DNA of 64,000 nt from Notospermus geniculatus (Eukaryota; Nemertea; Pilidiophora; Heteronemertea; Lineidae), in the NCBI GenBank assembly GCA_002633025.1, contig NMRB01001168.1, forward strand, positions 137,149 through 201,148, given 5' to 3'. How positions within the stretch are numbered: position 1 is the stretch's first letter; each line of letters begins with the position of its first letter. The notes beneath the pieces are model-generated. The model made no database searches. It saw only the letters and a list, made by a program, of their open reading frames with translations, and had not been told where the DNA came from. Positions 63,518-64,000 of this stretch are shown piece after piece. Made by a program: the position numbers and the translations under genes.

Positions 63518-64000
63518 TTAAGAGGCAAAAGTCCGAAGACTAGAAGCAACAGTTTGGATAGTGCTGAGGAATTTCGGCGGAAAGTGTAACATCGTCGAAG
63601 GCCTGTTCCTCATGCAGGTAAATTCCTTGCATTTAGGAGCCAAGCTCACACAAGGCCGTCGACAGGAAGCCAGCATTGTCATTGCAGCTGTCTATTACCA
63701 TGATTACAGCGGATCCAAGTTGTTGAAATCATGAACAAGCTGCTAGGACAACAGGAATTCTGATTCTGAAAGCTGATCTGAAATTAAACCGACCGTACAC
63801 CATCGTTGACCAGACACACGTGAGTAGAAACGACGACAACAATCCCATCGCTCGTTTCCGTCCTTGAAAGGACCCGATGACGATATGAGGAGAGTTGTCT
63901 AAACGTTTGAATGTTTGTCGATACTGCAAATATTTCACCTCATCGCTCAGGAACTGGGTTTGAATATATCCCCTGGCAAAGTTGCACTCATCTGTACATA

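Larger units (their letters stand above)
56100..64000 (-). repeat. Receptor duplication unit 3, running to the window edge
   Basis: Contains the broken conserved ORF, repeats at 57-60 kb with no gene seen, GPCR 3, an enlarged TAGGTAGGTTTCGC element, the shared TGTCTCGAAGCGGGATATTC flank (62957-63170), and the upstream flank with a different TTAA MITE. Confidence 0.7.

Overview
This window is animal nuclear DNA. Reading frames are cut into short exons with GT/AG borders, introns run to 11 kb, and most of the sequence is nested short inverted-repeat transposons (MITEs). A myosin with N-terminal ankyrin repeats (class XVI type), a tandem array of intronless rhodopsin-family receptors, a PAN/apple-domain exon, and the frequent palindromes TACATGTA and TAGGCCTA suggest a marine invertebrate deuterostome. 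An echinoderm fits best; a hemichordate or cephalochordate is possible. The species cannot be fixed from the sequence alone. One gap (35 N at about 44522-44556), two single N's and long C/G runs show it is a draft assembly.

Layout. (1) About 6.9-42.1 kb, minus strand: one large unconventional myosin gene. I place 20 exons with compatible phases at nearly every junction, plus one doubtful 21-nt exon. They run from ankyrin repeats (36.4-42.1 kb) through an acidic linker (34.6 kb) into the motor: P-loop 30.9-31.1 kb, switch I 29.9 kb, switch II 14.8 kb, actin-binding region 12.1-9.0 kb, and a converter-like exon at 6.9 kb. The 5' end and the tail are not found. (2) 25.2-29.1 kb, plus strand, inside the 11.4-kb myosin intron between switch I and the next exon: a PAN/apple exon followed by two large, diverged, mutually related single-exon domains. 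Each has a phase-0 acceptor and its own stop. This looks like a nested gene with alternative last exons, or a pair of tandem genes, of a family I do not recognise. (3) 44.6-64 kb, minus strand: three copies of a duplicated unit, each with a full seven-helix receptor (46.9-48.0, 52.8-53.8, 60.2-61.3 kb), a shared downstream ORF and a shared upstream flank.

The rest is repeats. Several families show their target duplications directly: TA, TTAA, TTA/TAA, 8 bp (hAT-like), and two cases of 3 bp. Three insertions resolve as one element inside another. MITEs have shaped the genes: one replaces the C-terminal tail of receptor 1, two lie within 8 nt of myosin 5' splice sites, and the flanks of receptors 2 and 3 carry different elements in the same TTAA. 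At 40 kb a 581-bp fold-back carries two inverted copies of what looks like a gene's first exon (ATG plus splice donor).

Exon borders, phases and target duplications were read by eye. Family names rest on motif recognition, not database searches.
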